Assembly: GCA_947501805.1 (NCBI GenBank)
Contig: CANMXJ010000021.1
Location: 1 to 64,000 of the forward strand
Reading direction: 5' to 3'
From: an uncultured Sulfitobacter sp.
Lineage (GTDB): Bacteria; Pseudomonadota; Alphaproteobacteria; Rhodobacterales; Rhodobacteraceae
DNA: 64,000 nt
The first letter of the stretch is position 1. Each line of letters opens with the position of its first letter. Shown piece after piece: positions 9,270 through 17,759 of this stretch. The notes beneath the pieces were generated by a model that was not told where the DNA came from, did no database searches, and saw only the letters and a program-made list of their open reading frames with translations. The position numbers were made by a program, and so were the translations under genes.

Positions 9270-10042
9270 GCGCTTGCCGTCTCGGATGGAGCCTCTTTCG
9301 CCCCCGTCATGAATGCGACAGCATCCGACATGGTGTAGTCTTTGGGATTAATGACACACAACCGCTTACCCAAGCGGTGGACGTGGATGCGGTCGGCGAC
9401 CTCGAATACATGGGGCATGTTATGGCTGATGAGAATGATCGGAATACCACGGGACTTCACGTCCTGGATCAATTCGAGCACCTTACGCGATTCCTTTACA
9501 CCCAAGGCCGCAGTCGGCTCGTCGAGAATGATCACTTTTGATCCGAAAGCCGCAGCGCGCGCCACGGCGACACCTTGGCGTTGGCCGCCCGACAATGTTT
9601 CGACAGCTTGATTGATATTCTGGATCGTCATCAATCCCAACTCGGTCAGTTTTTCACGGGCCAGACGCTCCATCTCCGGCCGGTCAAGCTGGCGGAAAAG
9701 CGAGCCGCGGATGCCTGGGCGGCGGATTTCACGGCCCATAAACATGTTATCCGCAATCGACAGTGCTGGCGACATGGCGAGCGTCTGATAGACGGTCTCG
9801 ATACCGGCATCGCGGGCCTGAATGGGAGATTTGAAATTGATCTCTTTGCCTTCGAGGTAAACCTGCCCCTCGTCGGGGATCACCGCACCCGACACTGCTT
9901 TGATGAGCGAAGACTTTCCCGCACCGTTGTCACCGATCACGGCAAGGATTTCACCGGGCATCAGGTCAAAGTCACAGTGATCCAGTGCCGTTACTTTGCC
10001 ATAGCGTTTAACGAGGCCGCGGCCTTTGAGAATAGGTTCCAT
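9266..10042 (-). CDS. frcA: FrcA-like sugar ABC transporter ATPase
   Basis: A single-NBD ATPase of 258 residues: Walker A GDNGAGKSS, signature LSGGQRQ, Walker B VIILDEPTAALG and the switch His in ILISHN. The frame is open further upstream, but the ATG at 10042 overlaps the frcC stop as TAATG and begins with MEPILKGRGLVKRYG, the normal ABC start. Powers import by FrcB-FrcC. Unlike RbsA/XylG-type ATPases, which have two NBDs, the Frc class has one; that supports the fructose/mannose/ribose assignment. Confidence 0.9.
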   Translation of the reverse strand: MEPILKGRGLVKRYGKVTALDHCDFDLMPGEILAVIGDNGAGKSSLIKAVSGAVIPDEGQVYLEGKEINFKSPIQARDAGIETVYQTLAMSPALSIADNMFMGREIRRPGIRGSLFRQLDRPEMERLAREKLTELGLMTIQNINQAVETLSGGQRQGVAVARAAAFGSKVIILDEPTAALGVKESRKVLELIQDVKSRGIPIILISHNMPHVFEVADRIHVHRLGKRLCVINPKDYTMSDAVAFMTGAKEAPSETASA

Positions 10043-11082
10043 TATGCTGCTACCTTTCTGATCCACTGGTCCACTGCGACTGCTGCGATGATGAGCACAC
10101 CGATGAGCAGGTAAGTCCATTGTGCGTCCGCCCCCATGAGGCGCAGTCCGAGCGTGAACACCCCCACGATAAGTGCGCCGAAGAATGTGCCAAGGATCGA
10201 ACCGCGCCCGCCAAAGAGCGAAATGCCTCCGATCACCACGGCCGTGATACTTTCGATATTCAGAAGTTGTCCTGATGTGGGAGATACAGAGCCAATCCGC
10301 CCGATCAATGCCCAGCCTGCAAATGCGCAAATCAGTCCCGCGACGGCATAGACGGAGATGATTGTACCTTTGACGTTGACCCCGGACAGTTCTGCGGCTT
10401 CGGCATCATCGCCCACAGCATAGACATGGCGGCCCCATGCCGTATGGCGCAAGATGTAAGCCAGAAGCGCTACAAGCACGACGAGAAAGACAACACCCAC
10501 AGTAAAGACTGCGCCCCCGATACTGAACTTGGCACCCAGCAGTTGCAGCAGGGGGGCGTTATTTGCGATGTCCTGACTGCGAATGGTTTCATTCTTCGAG
10601 TAGAGAAAATTGGCAGCCAGCACGATCTGCCACATGCCAAGGGTTACGATGAACGGCGGTAATTTCATCACCGCCACAAGCCAGCCGTTGACATATCCTA
10701 TCGCCGTGCCCGCCAGCAGACCACACGCCACAGCCACCTCGACAGGCAAACCGTAGCGGAACGTGAACTGCCCCATCACGACCGAAGAGATCACTGCGAT
10801 TGCGCCCACACTTAGATCGATGCCTGCGGTCAGGATGATCAATGACTGTGCAGCGGCAACAATGCCGACAATCTGCACCTGTTGAAGGATAAGGGTCAGC
10901 GCGAAGGGAGAGAAGAATTTCGAGCCCAGCAACAAGCCAAACACAACAATAGAGGCCACGAGCACAATCAAGGGCACAAGTGCGGGATTGGTATGCAAGA
11001 CGTGTTGTACCGTCCCTAAAAACCCGCGGTGCGGATCTTGGAATTTGGCGACCTCGTCCGTGTTGGTATTCGTTTTGGACAT
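10042..11082 (-). CDS. frcC: FrcC-like sugar ABC transporter permease
   Basis: A 346-residue inner-membrane permease of the ribose/xylose/fructose branch with 8-10 hydrophobic segments; AGIDLSVGAIAVISSVV and GVNVKGTIISVYAVAGLICA are typical of this family. The start at 11082 (MSKTNTNTD) has a G-rich ribosome-binding site just upstream (GGGGGG); the frame is open for 19 more codons but that extension lacks such a site. Overlaps frcA by one base. It forms the channel that FrcB feeds. Confidence 0.9.
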   Translation of the reverse strand: MSKTNTNTDEVAKFQDPHRGFLGTVQHVLHTNPALVPLIVLVASIVVFGLLLGSKFFSPFALTLILQQVQIVGIVAAAQSLIILTAGIDLSVGAIAVISSVVMGQFTFRYGLPVEVAVACGLLAGTAIGYVNGWLVAVMKLPPFIVTLGMWQIVLAANFLYSKNETIRSQDIANNAPLLQLLGAKFSIGGAVFTVGVVFLVVLVALLAYILRHTAWGRHVYAVGDDAEAAELSGVNVKGTIISVYAVAGLICAFAGWALIGRIGSVSPTSGQLLNIESITAVVIGGISLFGGRGSILGTFFGALIVGVFTLGLRLMGADAQWTYLLIGVLIIAAVAVDQWIRKVAA

Positions 11083-11100
11083 TCTATCCCCCCATCGTTG

Positions 11101-11126
11101 AAAAAAAGGGCGAACACCGCCGCCCC
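11101..11126 (-). terminator. attenuator-like terminator between frcB and frcC
   Basis: On the minus strand GGGCG (11125-11121) pairs with CGCCC (11112-11108) around an 8-base loop and is followed by seven T's (11107-11101). This is a minimal intrinsic terminator placed between the binding-protein gene and the permease gene. Partial read-through would give more FrcB than FrcC/A, the usual stoichiometry of such systems. The short 5-bp stem suggests it leaks. Confidence 0.6.
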
Positions 11127-11153
11127 TCTTATGCATCAAAAGCCGTTAGGCGA

Positions 11154-12173
11154 TCAGCCCCAGCAGAGCTTGGTACCCTCTACGGTGTCGATGCTTTCAA
11201 CACCTTCGGCCGGCTCGTCCGTGACCAGTGCAACGCCTGTATCAAAGAAGTCCTTGCCTGGTGTCAAAGCAGGCTTGGTACCATCTTTCGCCCATGCGGC
11301 AATCGCTTCGATACCTTTGGACGCCATCAAGAGCGGGTATTGCTGGGACGTGGCACCGATGATGCCATCCTTGATATTCGCAATACCGGGGCAACCGCCA
11401 TCGACAGATACGATCAGCACGTCATTCTCGCGCCCGATGGATTTCAACGCCTCATAGGCACCCGCCGCAGCAGGCTCGTTGATGGTGTAGACCACGTTGA
11501 TCATCGGATCTTTGGCCAGAAGGTTCTCCATCGCCTTGCGGCCACCCTCTTCGTTACCTGCGGTCACATCGTTGCCAACAATACGCGGATCGGTCTCGTC
11601 CCCGTTTACGTTCGGGTCGGCCAGATCGATGCCAAAGCCCTGCAAGAAACCCTGATCGCGCAGTACGCCAACCGTCGGCTGGGATACAGCAAGGTCAAGC
11701 AATGCGATCTTGGCGTTTGCGGCTTCATCACCGAGTTTGGCCGCAGCCCATTTGCCGATCAACTCACCCGCAAGGAAGTTGTCCGTCGCAAATGTCGCAT
11801 CTGCCGCATCAATCGGGGACAAGGGCGTGTCGAGAGCGATGACAACCAGACCCGCATCGCGTGCCTGCTGGACCGAAGATACAATGGATGATGTGTCGGA
11901 CGGCGTCAGCAGAATACCTTTTGCACCGTCAGCGATGCATGTCTCAATGGCCGCAACCTGTGTTTCGTGGTCGCCGTCAACTTTGCCCGCGAAGGACTTC
12001 AACGTCATGCCAAGCTCGGCCGCTTTGGCCTCTGCGCCCTCTTTCATCTTTACGAAGAAAGGGTTGGTATCGGTTTTTGTGATCAAGCATGCCGTGATGC
12101 CGTGGCCATCTGCAAAAGCAGCGCCAGACAAAGTGGTGAAAGCGACAGCCGTTGTTGCGAGTAGTTTTTTCAT
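11154..12173 (-). CDS. frcB: FrcB-like periplasmic sugar-binding protein
   Basis: A 339-residue protein with a signal peptide (cleavage likely after AFA, about residue 21) and a type-I periplasmic-binding fold: [19 protein letters not shown] near the N-terminus, [11 protein letters not shown] (about 86-96), VIALDTPL, and [16 protein letters not shown] in the second lobe. It binds a sugar and delivers it to FrcC. First gene of the frc operon, transcribed away from the ROK regulator. Similarity to rhizobial FrcB suggests fructose, mannose or ribose; the lyxose-isomerase-like neighbour fits a mannose- or lyxose-type sugar as well. Confidence 0.88.
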   Translation of the reverse strand: MKKLLATTAVAFTTLSGAAFADGHGITACLITKTDTNPFFVKMKEGAEAKAAELGMTLKSFAGKVDGDHETQVAAIETCIADGAKGILLTPSDTSSIVSSVQQARDAGLVVIALDTPLSPIDAADATFATDNFLAGELIGKWAAAKLGDEAANAKIALLDLAVSQPTVGVLRDQGFLQGFGIDLADPNVNGDETDPRIVGNDVTAGNEEGGRKAMENLLAKDPMINVVYTINEPAAAGAYEALKSIGRENDVLIVSVDGGCPGIANIKDGIIGATSQQYPLLMASKGIEAIAAWAKDGTKPALTPGKDFFDTGVALVTDEPAEGVESIDTVEGTKLCWG

Positions 12174-12272
12174 GAAGTCCTCCCAGACGTTTTCCGATTG
12201 ATCGGAGACAGTTCCCGCATATTGCGGAATTGGCTTGAGGTAATGCGATTCTCAACCTCACGTCAATAAATA

Positions 12273-12289
12273 AATAAACTTGATTTATT
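12273..12289. promoter_or_regulatory. candidate ROK repressor operator
   Basis: AATAAA (12273-12278) and TTTATT (12284-12289) form an inverted repeat with a 5-base spacer in the 148-base gap between frcB and the ROK gene. It resembles the A/T-rich sites bound by Mlc/NagC-type ROK repressors, and a nearby AATAAATAAA run adds further half-sites. Binding is inferred. Confidence 0.5.
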
Positions 12290-12342
12290 AATTCAATCTG
12301 CCACCTTCATTCCAGCACGATATGCATGTAAGGCCTAAAGGT

Positions 12343-13533
12343 ATGGACGGGTCAAAGATCAGAAGTTTGAGTGGCGGCGTGAACCAGAGAGGGTTGCGCG
12401 ACCACAACGAGAGGCTGTTGCTGTCTATGCTACAGCGCAATGGCCCAATGCCGGGCAGTGATCTTGCGCGTGTTGCAGGCCTGTCGCCACAAACCGTTTC
12501 CGTCATTTTGAGAAAGCTGGAAAAGGACGGACTGCTCGCCCGTGGAACGCCGCTAAAAGGCAAGGTGGGCAAACCATCGGTGCCCATGGCACTGGCTGCG
12601 GATGGTGCCTTCGCGCTGGGTGTAAACATCGGCCGCCGGAGCGCCAAGATTGTCTTGATGGATTTTCACGGAACCGTACGCGATGAACGCAGCACACATT
12701 TCCAATACCCCCTACCCGCCGATGTGTTTGAATTTCTCAGACTGGCCAGCGACGAGTTGATCCAAAGCCTCTCAGTTCCCTTGCAGGAGCGCATTTGCGG
12801 CATCGGCATCGCCGCCCCGTTCGAGCTTTGGAATTGGCATGAAATGGTCGGGGCCAGCGCAGAAGAGTTCTCTGCTTGGAAAGATATCGACTTCCACGCC
12901 GAGATTGCACATTTCTCCGACCTGTCCGTGCATATTGTCAATGATGCAACCGCCGCCTGTCGTGCTGAGCATATCTACGGCCGTGGTAAGGAGTTTCGCG
13001 ACTATGCCTACTTCTTTGTCGCGGCGTTTGTGGGCGGTGGCATCGTTTTGAACCATTCCGTTTTCGAGGGGCATCAAGGCAATGCAGGTGCGCTGGGATC
13101 GCTGCGCAGTGTCGGCCCCAATGGCGAGAGCCGCCAGTTGATTGATATCGCTTCTATCCATCTGTTGGAGGCGCGCCTCGCCGAAGTCGGCCTTGACCCG
13201 AGCGGCCTGTGGAACAGCGACGACTGGACACCATACGAACGCTACGTAGAGCCTTGGATCAGGCAAACTGCGCAAGAGCTGGCAAAAGCGGCGCTCTCTA
13301 CGTGCGCGGTTATCGACTTTGAAGCTGTTATGATCGATGGGGGCCTGCCGCCAAGCGTTAAACAGACTTTGGTAGAACGGACCCGCAGATATATCGCGAA
13401 CCAAGATACCCGCGGTCTGATCCCGCCACAAATCGAGGCAGGCACGATGGGCCGAAAAGCGCGCGAAATTGGTGCTGCTTGCGGTCCGATCTGGTCCCAT
13501 TTCCTGCTCAAATCAAACGCGGGTCTGTCTTAG
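12343..13533 (+). CDS. ROK-family transcriptional repressor of the frc genes
   Basis: A 396-residue ROK protein: N-terminal helix-turn-helix at about 20-70 (MPGSDLARVAGLSPQTVSVI), then the sugar-kinase-like fold with ALGVNIGRRSAKIVLMDF as the phosphate-type loop and a GIGIAAPFELWNWH segment. The start ATG at 12343 has AAGG about 9 bases upstream; an in-frame ATG at 12322 lacks a site. The central region lacks an obvious CXCGXXGC zinc motif. Divergent from frcB, with a palindrome between, so it most likely represses the frc operon and is released by a sugar. Confidence 0.85.
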   Translation: MDGSKIRSLSGGVNQRGLRDHNERLLLSMLQRNGPMPGSDLARVAGLSPQTVSVILRKLEKDGLLARGTPLKGKVGKPSVPMALAADGAFALGVNIGRRSAKIVLMDFHGTVRDERSTHFQYPLPADVFEFLRLASDELIQSLSVPLQERICGIGIAAPFELWNWHEMVGASAEEFSAWKDIDFHAEIAHFSDLSVHIVNDATAACRAEHIYGRGKEFRDYAYFFVAAFVGGGIVLNHSVFEGHQGNAGALGSLRSVGPNGESRQLIDIASIHLLEARLAEVGLDPSGLWNSDDWTPYERYVEPWIRQTAQELAKAALSTCAVIDFEAVMIDGGLPPSVKQTLVERTRRYIANQDTRGLIPPQIEAGTMGRKAREIGAACGPIWSHFLLKSNAGLS

Positions 13534-13581
13534 ATTGTCCGGCCCATAGAAGCCGTACCCAGACACCATCAAGGAAAAGAA

Positions 13582-14268
13582 ATGAAGCGATCACGCATCA
13601 ACGAAATCATGTCACAGGCGGACGACATGATACGCTCCTTCGGATTTTCGCTCCCGCCCTTCGCCTATTGGAGCCCTTCCGAATTTCAGGCGCACAAAAG
13701 CGCTGCTTCGGCGTTGATTGATGCGAGATGCGGATGGGATATTACAGACTATGGCGCAGGAGACTTTGACCAAATGGGTCTGTTCCTCTTCACCCTGCGC
13801 AACGGGCGTCTTGCAGACCTGCGGCAGGGCAGAGGTATGTGCTACGCCGAGAAACTTCTGATATCGCGGCAGGATCAACTCAGCCCCATGCATACCCACA
13901 TCGAAAAGGCCGAAGACATCATCAACAGAGGCGGAGCCACCTTGGTGATCGAGCTTTTCGGCTCTGATGATGAGGGAGGTTTTTGTGCTGACAGGGGCGG
14001 ACAAGTGCTTTGTGACGGCATATTGCGGGACTTTCATGCGGGCGAAAAACTCAAACTCGCCCCCGGTGAAAGCGTGACATTGATGCCGGGGGACTGGCAC
14101 GCCTTTTGGGGCGAAGGCGGTGATGTCCTGATCGGCGAAGTGTCGACTGTGAACGACGACCTCCACGACAATATCTTCCGCGAGCCGATTGGTCGCTTTG
14201 CCCAGATCGGAGAAGATGTTGCTCCACTGCATCTGTTGGTGAGCGACTACGCCCTTTTGCTGAAATGA
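13582..14268 (+). CDS. D-lyxose/D-mannose isomerase-family protein (cupin)
   Basis: A 228-residue cupin related to D-lyxose ketol-isomerases. Metal ligands are readable as two His in SPMHTHIEKAEDI and the Glu that follows, with a later His in MPGDWHAFWGE. The enzymes interconvert aldose and ketose (lyxose-xylulose, mannose-fructose). It follows the ROK gene by 48 bases and is probably cotranscribed with it, so the imported sugar is likely isomerised before phosphorylation. Substrate is inferred. Confidence 0.82.
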   Translation: MKRSRINEIMSQADDMIRSFGFSLPPFAYWSPSEFQAHKSAASALIDARCGWDITDYGAGDFDQMGLFLFTLRNGRLADLRQGRGMCYAEKLLISRQDQLSPMHTHIEKAEDIINRGGATLVIELFGSDDEGGFCADRGGQVLCDGILRDFHAGEKLKLAPGESVTLMPGDWHAFWGEGGDVLIGEVSTVNDDLHDNIFREPIGRFAQIGEDVAPLHLLVSDYALLLK

Positions 14269-14731
14269 TATCGTGTGAGTATGGGTTACAGGCGCTTGTC
14301 CGCTGCTACTCTGCCTCAGCAAAATAGCAGTACGTAGGCAGTCAAGCTGTTCCAAATTGGAAAGCCGTTTCCAAGACTTCTCTTATTCCGAAGCCGTTTT
14401 GATTCCACTCGTTTTCATTCGAAATCTCAATCTTCCGCCGCTGCCATTACCTTGTTTCTATAACCTGCAAACCTGACGTCCAACTATCGCGCAGCGAACA
14501 GCTGCTTTTTGCCCTCGGTGCGTTTCACTGCAGATGCAGCATATGAAAAGCAGTCGTCGGTAACGCTGACCGCAAGGTCCGGAAAGTCCGCAGTCTGTGA
14601 GTTCCGTCCGTTCGAGATTTTGCACTTGCAGCGAATGGCGGCTCTGACGGGGCGCGTCGCAGCATCTTGACCCGCTGATCAACGGCAGTAATGGGCCGTT
14701 CACGTCAATGCCCCCCTCATAGCGCGCCGCT
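14269..14731. other. gene-free stretch
   Basis: 463 bases between the isomerase and a convergent small gene. No ORF with credible protein character; a 119-codon minus frame (14458-14817) is a shadow overlapping the next gene's 3' end. Its right half is G+C-rich and lies next to accessory genes. Confidence 0.4.
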
Positions 14732-15205
14732 TTAGCGCGACACTTCACAATAATATGCGATCTTGCTCCCGTCGTTCTCATACCAAGTTGCCCTCCCAGA
14801 ACTTCTTTCAAAGGCAAACTTCCATCTGTAGATTAGGTTGCTGGCAATACCCTTGCCAGCATGGGCAATGAAATGGACGCCTCTCTTTCCTGCCGACGCT
14901 ATCACCTTTCCCGCCTCATGGTTGTGCGCGGTGTTCCAGTCATTGGTTAACCCAACCAGTTCAGTCATGTCGTTGTCACTCCCCAACCCCCAACCGCCAT
15001 GTGGAGCGCAAGCCATCATTTCCGCTGAAAAGCTCGCTTGGAGGCAATGTTGAGCAACACCGGATTTCGATGGTTTCCATAGCTCGAGCACAATCGTGCT
15101 GTCATCCACTCCCTGACAAAACACTGTCTCTTCGTCTTTTTGACCGCTGGCTGAAGCGTAGATTGGAATGGCCGCAATCACGCAGATAAGGCTCATTTTG
15201 TTCAT
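14732..15205 (-). CDS. small secreted protein, function unknown
   Basis: 157 residues with a clear signal peptide (MNKMSLICVIAAIPIYASAS, cleavage about 20). The mature part has four cysteines (VFCQG, QHCLQ, MMACAP, YYCEV), suggesting disulfides in the periplasm or outside. A good ribosome-binding site (AAGGAG) precedes the ATG. I do not recognise the family. It stands alone between two gene-free stretches. Confidence 0.65.
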   Translation of the reverse strand: MNKMSLICVIAAIPIYASASGQKDEETVFCQGVDDSTIVLELWKPSKSGVAQHCLQASFSAEMMACAPHGGWGLGSDNDMTELVGLTNDWNTAHNHEAGKVIASAGKRGVHFIAHAGKGIASNLIYRWKFAFERSSGRATWYENDGSKIAYYCEVSR

Positions 15206-15548
15206 CTGGAACTCCTTAGAATAATGGCATCCGCATCACCGCTGAAATTATCATGCCATAACGAGGGCTGGATTGATCCAAGTCACCTTATCCAACGTTA
15301 CGTGGGAATGCTCAGGGGCCCGCGAATGGCAGTAGTGCGAAAGCCGCGATGCGGCGACAGATGGTCTGATGAAGGGCCGCAATGGGCCGACAGAGAGAGG
15401 TATCGGTTCCACACGTTGGAGCAACGTAAGGTTTGTCATTGATATAAAACAATGCTGCCTGATCTGAGAAACCCTAAAGTAAGGCACAACCATAGACTGT
15501 CAGAAATGAAAATTGGGGTGATTTGCCTTAGAAATAGGAGGGTAGCCC
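15206..15548. other. gene-free stretch
   Basis: 343 bases between divergent genes; must contain both promoters. It has a G+C-rich core (15310-15400) similar in texture to 14490-14720, possibly decayed coding DNA. No structured element identified. Confidence 0.4.
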
Positions 15549-16091
15549 ATGGACGTGCTTATCATTTTCGAGACCATTGAAGGCCAAACGCGCAGGATTG
15601 TAGAATTTGCTGAGCAGCAGATACGTACTGCTGGCCACGATGTTCAGTTATTCAATACAGCGGACAGATTGGGGTCATTGTCTTTCAAGGGGATCGACAA
15701 AGTTGTGTTGGCAGCACCGGTGCATGAACGACGTCATCCGCGGGGCTTTGAGGTCTTTGTGGCAACAAGCCTTGATGAATTGAAAGTACGCAAAACCCTC
15801 CTTCTCTCCGTTAGCCTCAAGGCGGCTTTTCCTGAAAGCCGTGATGAGGCGCAAGACTATTTGACCGAAATGAAAATGCGGACAGGATTTGAACCCAACC
15901 GGGAAGTCTTGGTTGCAGGTGCTGTTCGCCTAAGCAGCTATGATTATTTTGAAAGCCAAATCGTGCAGAATGTAGCTTTGGGCGGGCGCAAGGTTGAATT
16001 GGTCGATGGCGTGCGAGAGTTTACTAATTGGGATGCCCTTAGCGCAGATGTTGACGCATTTCTGCAGGACGCACCGCCGCGTATCGCCTGA
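15549..16091 (+). CDS. flavodoxin-domain protein, HemG-like
   Basis: 180 residues of flavodoxin fold: N-terminal FMN loop IIFETIEGQTRRIVEF (about 4-19), then VVLAAPVHERRHPRGFEVFV (about 52-71), resembling menaquinone-dependent protoporphyrinogen dehydrogenase HemG. HemG oxidises protoporphyrinogen IX, but many distant relatives have other or unknown roles, and no haem genes are nearby. A strong ribosome-binding site (AGGAGG) precedes the start. Cytoplasmic, FMN-binding by inference. Confidence 0.75.
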   Translation: MDVLIIFETIEGQTRRIVEFAEQQIRTAGHDVQLFNTADRLGSLSFKGIDKVVLAAPVHERRHPRGFEVFVATSLDELKVRKTLLLSVSLKAAFPESRDEAQDYLTEMKMRTGFEPNREVLVAGAVRLSSYDYFESQIVQNVALGGRKVELVDGVREFTNWDALSADVDAFLQDAPPRIA

Positions 16092-16118
16092 ATGTAGGAC
16101 CTATGGCTTGCACTTGCC

Positions 16119-16366
16119 ATGCGGCGCTATACCCTTTGTATCGCCCTTATAGTGCCGCTTACGAGAAACTGGTTCAACTGCGCAAAGGTCAAACGGTCAA
16201 GGAACTCGAGACCAATGACGGTCGGACAAAACTGTCTTCTAATAGTCGCTCAGGATGGATGTCAGCAAAATACCTTAGCCCCAACAAGGCCCCTTCCGCA
16301 GTAGGACAACTTCAACAAAACGCGCATCACATTGCCACCCCAATTACTCGGGTGCATGTGTGCTAA
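16119..16366 (+). pseudogene. frameshifted remnant of a secreted SH3-domain protein
   Basis: Two reading frames together look like one lost protein. The frame starting at ATG 16119 gives a signal-peptide-like start (MRRYTLCIALIVPL) and then loses sense. The frame shared with an ATG at 16103 continues with SAAYEKLVQLRKGQTVKELE and SRSGWMSAKYLS, the usual end of a bacterial SH3 (SH3b) domain. The conserved front of that domain (the NVRSGP-type strand) is missing. A deletion plus frameshift between about 16155 and 16170 would explain this. The pattern is seen in the sequence; the ancestral protein is inferred. Confidence 0.55.
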
Positions 16367-16387
16367 CCTGCACTTTCACTACGTAGG

Positions 16388-16933
16388 TCAAGTTAACTGC
16401 AAAATTCGGTAAACTTGCATCCGTGAGCATCCTACTTGTGCCGCTATCTGCGTGGGTGTCATTCCATCTTGATTAAGTTGCAGCACAGCATCCCTGTCGA
16501 TGCGGCGCTTGCCGCCTTTATAGACGCCATTGTTTTTCGCCCGCTCAATCCCGTCCCGTTGGCGATCCTTGATGAATCTGCGCTCCATCTGGGCAACCAT
16601 GCCCAGCACCGTGATCACAAGGTGCCCCATGTCGCCCTGTGTTGACACATAGGGATCGAGCACGGTGACAAACGCCCCCTTTTGTTCACAGTCATGTATG
16701 ATGTTGAGTACGTCACGTGTATCACGCCCCAGCCGATCAAGCCGCGTGACGATGAGTTCATCATCAGGGCGAAGGAAGTCGATGACCGTTTTGAGCTCGC
16801 CGCGCCCATCGCGGCTGGCACCCGATACCTTTTCCGATCTGACTATTTCGCAGCCCTGCGCTTTGAGCTTGGCAAGCTGCACGTCTAAGTCTTGGTCAGT
16901 TGTGCTGACCCTCGCATAACCGATTTTTGTCAT
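16388..16933 (-). CDS. serine recombinase (resolvase/invertase family)
   Basis: 181 residues, the length of small Tn3-type resolvases and invertases. Catalytic region GYARVSTTDQDLDVQ with Ser10, conserved arginines in VTRLDRLGRDTRDV, the arm helix MVAQMERRFIKDRQRDGIE, and a C-terminal Hin-like helix-turn-helix (MTPTQIAAQVGCSRMQVYRIL). It cuts and rejoins DNA at a dimeric site through a phosphoserine. The 16934-17414 region next to it has repeated sequence that could hold its target. No transposase is adjacent, so it may be the remains of a transposon or an inversion/resolution module of the local island. Confidence 0.9.
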   Translation of the reverse strand: MTKIGYARVSTTDQDLDVQLAKLKAQGCEIVRSEKVSGASRDGRGELKTVIDFLRPDDELIVTRLDRLGRDTRDVLNIIHDCEQKGAFVTVLDPYVSTQGDMGHLVITVLGMVAQMERRFIKDRQRDGIERAKNNGVYKGGKRRIDRDAVLQLNQDGMTPTQIAAQVGCSRMQVYRILQLT

Positions 16934-17414
16934 GTGTCACCTCAGGGTTTATACCCAAGGCTACAGTGTCACAAATAGTCGCTGTCAACCCAGATGTTAC
17001 GCTGAAACAGGGGCTTAGGTTACGTCACTGCAGGGTATGCTTTGATGTGACACCGCCGATTTTATTTCCCAGCTTAACCAACCGCTATACTTACAACCCA
17101 ATCGACCGCTTCAAAATCCTTTTTGCCGATTTTTTGCGGCGCGGCGTTTGTCGGCTCCTAAGAGTTAGTCGGCTCCTAAGAAGTGGACAAGGTTCTGCCG
17201 AGGACTGGTGTCCGGCAGAATAGCAACCTGAATTATGTGGCATGCCCCTTAAGAGCCGACTGCTGCATTCACGAAGACACTACATGATTTTTAAACAAAG
17301 CCTGACTTTGACTAGAAATTGTCTTACACAGAAACGAACGTATCGATAGTTTTCCAGTGACCTTGCAAAACTTGGACCTGATCACATGTCCGGTTTTTCC
17401 CTAAGGAGAAAAAA
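16934..17414. other. gene-free, repeat-containing region beside the recombinase
   Basis: 481 bases without a gene. It holds the recombinase promoter (minus), the promoter of the 17415 unit (plus), two TGTCAC repeats at about 16935 and 16966, and the repeats listed at 17150-17260. Confidence 0.5.
17150..17260. repeat. three copies of GTCGGCTCYTAAG around a hairpin
   Basis: GTCGGCTCCTAAG occurs directly at 17150-17162 and 17168-17180 (18-base period). An inverted copy with one change lies at 17248-17260. Between them, 17192-17219 forms an imperfect hairpin (TTCTGCCG against CGGCAGAA). Two direct and one inverted short repeats beside a serine recombinase could be recombination or regulator sites; this is inference. 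Confidence 0.5.
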
Positions 17415-17759
17415 TTGACGGAAGTAAACATAGACCAAAAAATTATTCTGAAAGAACGGGTTGATGCTCTTTTCCTTAAATTTAGTGATCTAGTACAATC
17501 GAGCATTCCTGGCAGCGAAAACGATGGTAATGAAAAAGAAATTTTGGATCGCTTGGATCAAAAACTGCAGCAGCTCAGGAAGCTGAGCGATGAAGTTGAA
17601 AACAGTCAAGTGACTGGGCTGGCGACAGGGTGCACAACAGACCGAAAAACCGATTTGAATATGCAAATGAGCACATTGTTGGCCGATTTGGTTTCTCTAA
17701 AGCAGGAACTTGACGACATTTTCAACAGCTCAGAGAGCACGGATGAGGAGCAGCATTAA
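17415..17759 (+). CDS. unknown coiled-coil protein, first gene of a two-gene unit
   Basis: 114 residues, mostly charged and helical (ILDRLDQKLQQLRKLSDEVE; LLADLVSLKQELDDI), no membrane segment and no family I recognise. Start is TTG at 17415 with AAGGAG at 17403-17408, the only good site in the frame. The stop TAA is followed immediately by the GTG of the next gene, so the two are coupled. A+T-rich compared with the flanking core genes. Possibly a small partner or chaperone/antitoxin of the next protein; no evidence beyond the arrangement. Confidence 0.7.
   Translation: MTEVNIDQKIILKERVDALFLKFSDLVQSSIPGSENDGNEKEILDRLDQKLQQLRKLSDEVENSQVTGLATGCTTDRKTDLNMQMSTLLADLVSLKQELDDIFNSSESTDEEQH

Noticed and set aside
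10042-10330. N-terminal extension of frcA
   Set aside because: Lies inside frcC in another frame; the TAATG overlap start gives a normal ABC ATPase.
14458-14817. 119-codon minus frame
   Set aside because: Overlaps the 3' end of the secreted-protein gene in another frame and has no protein character.
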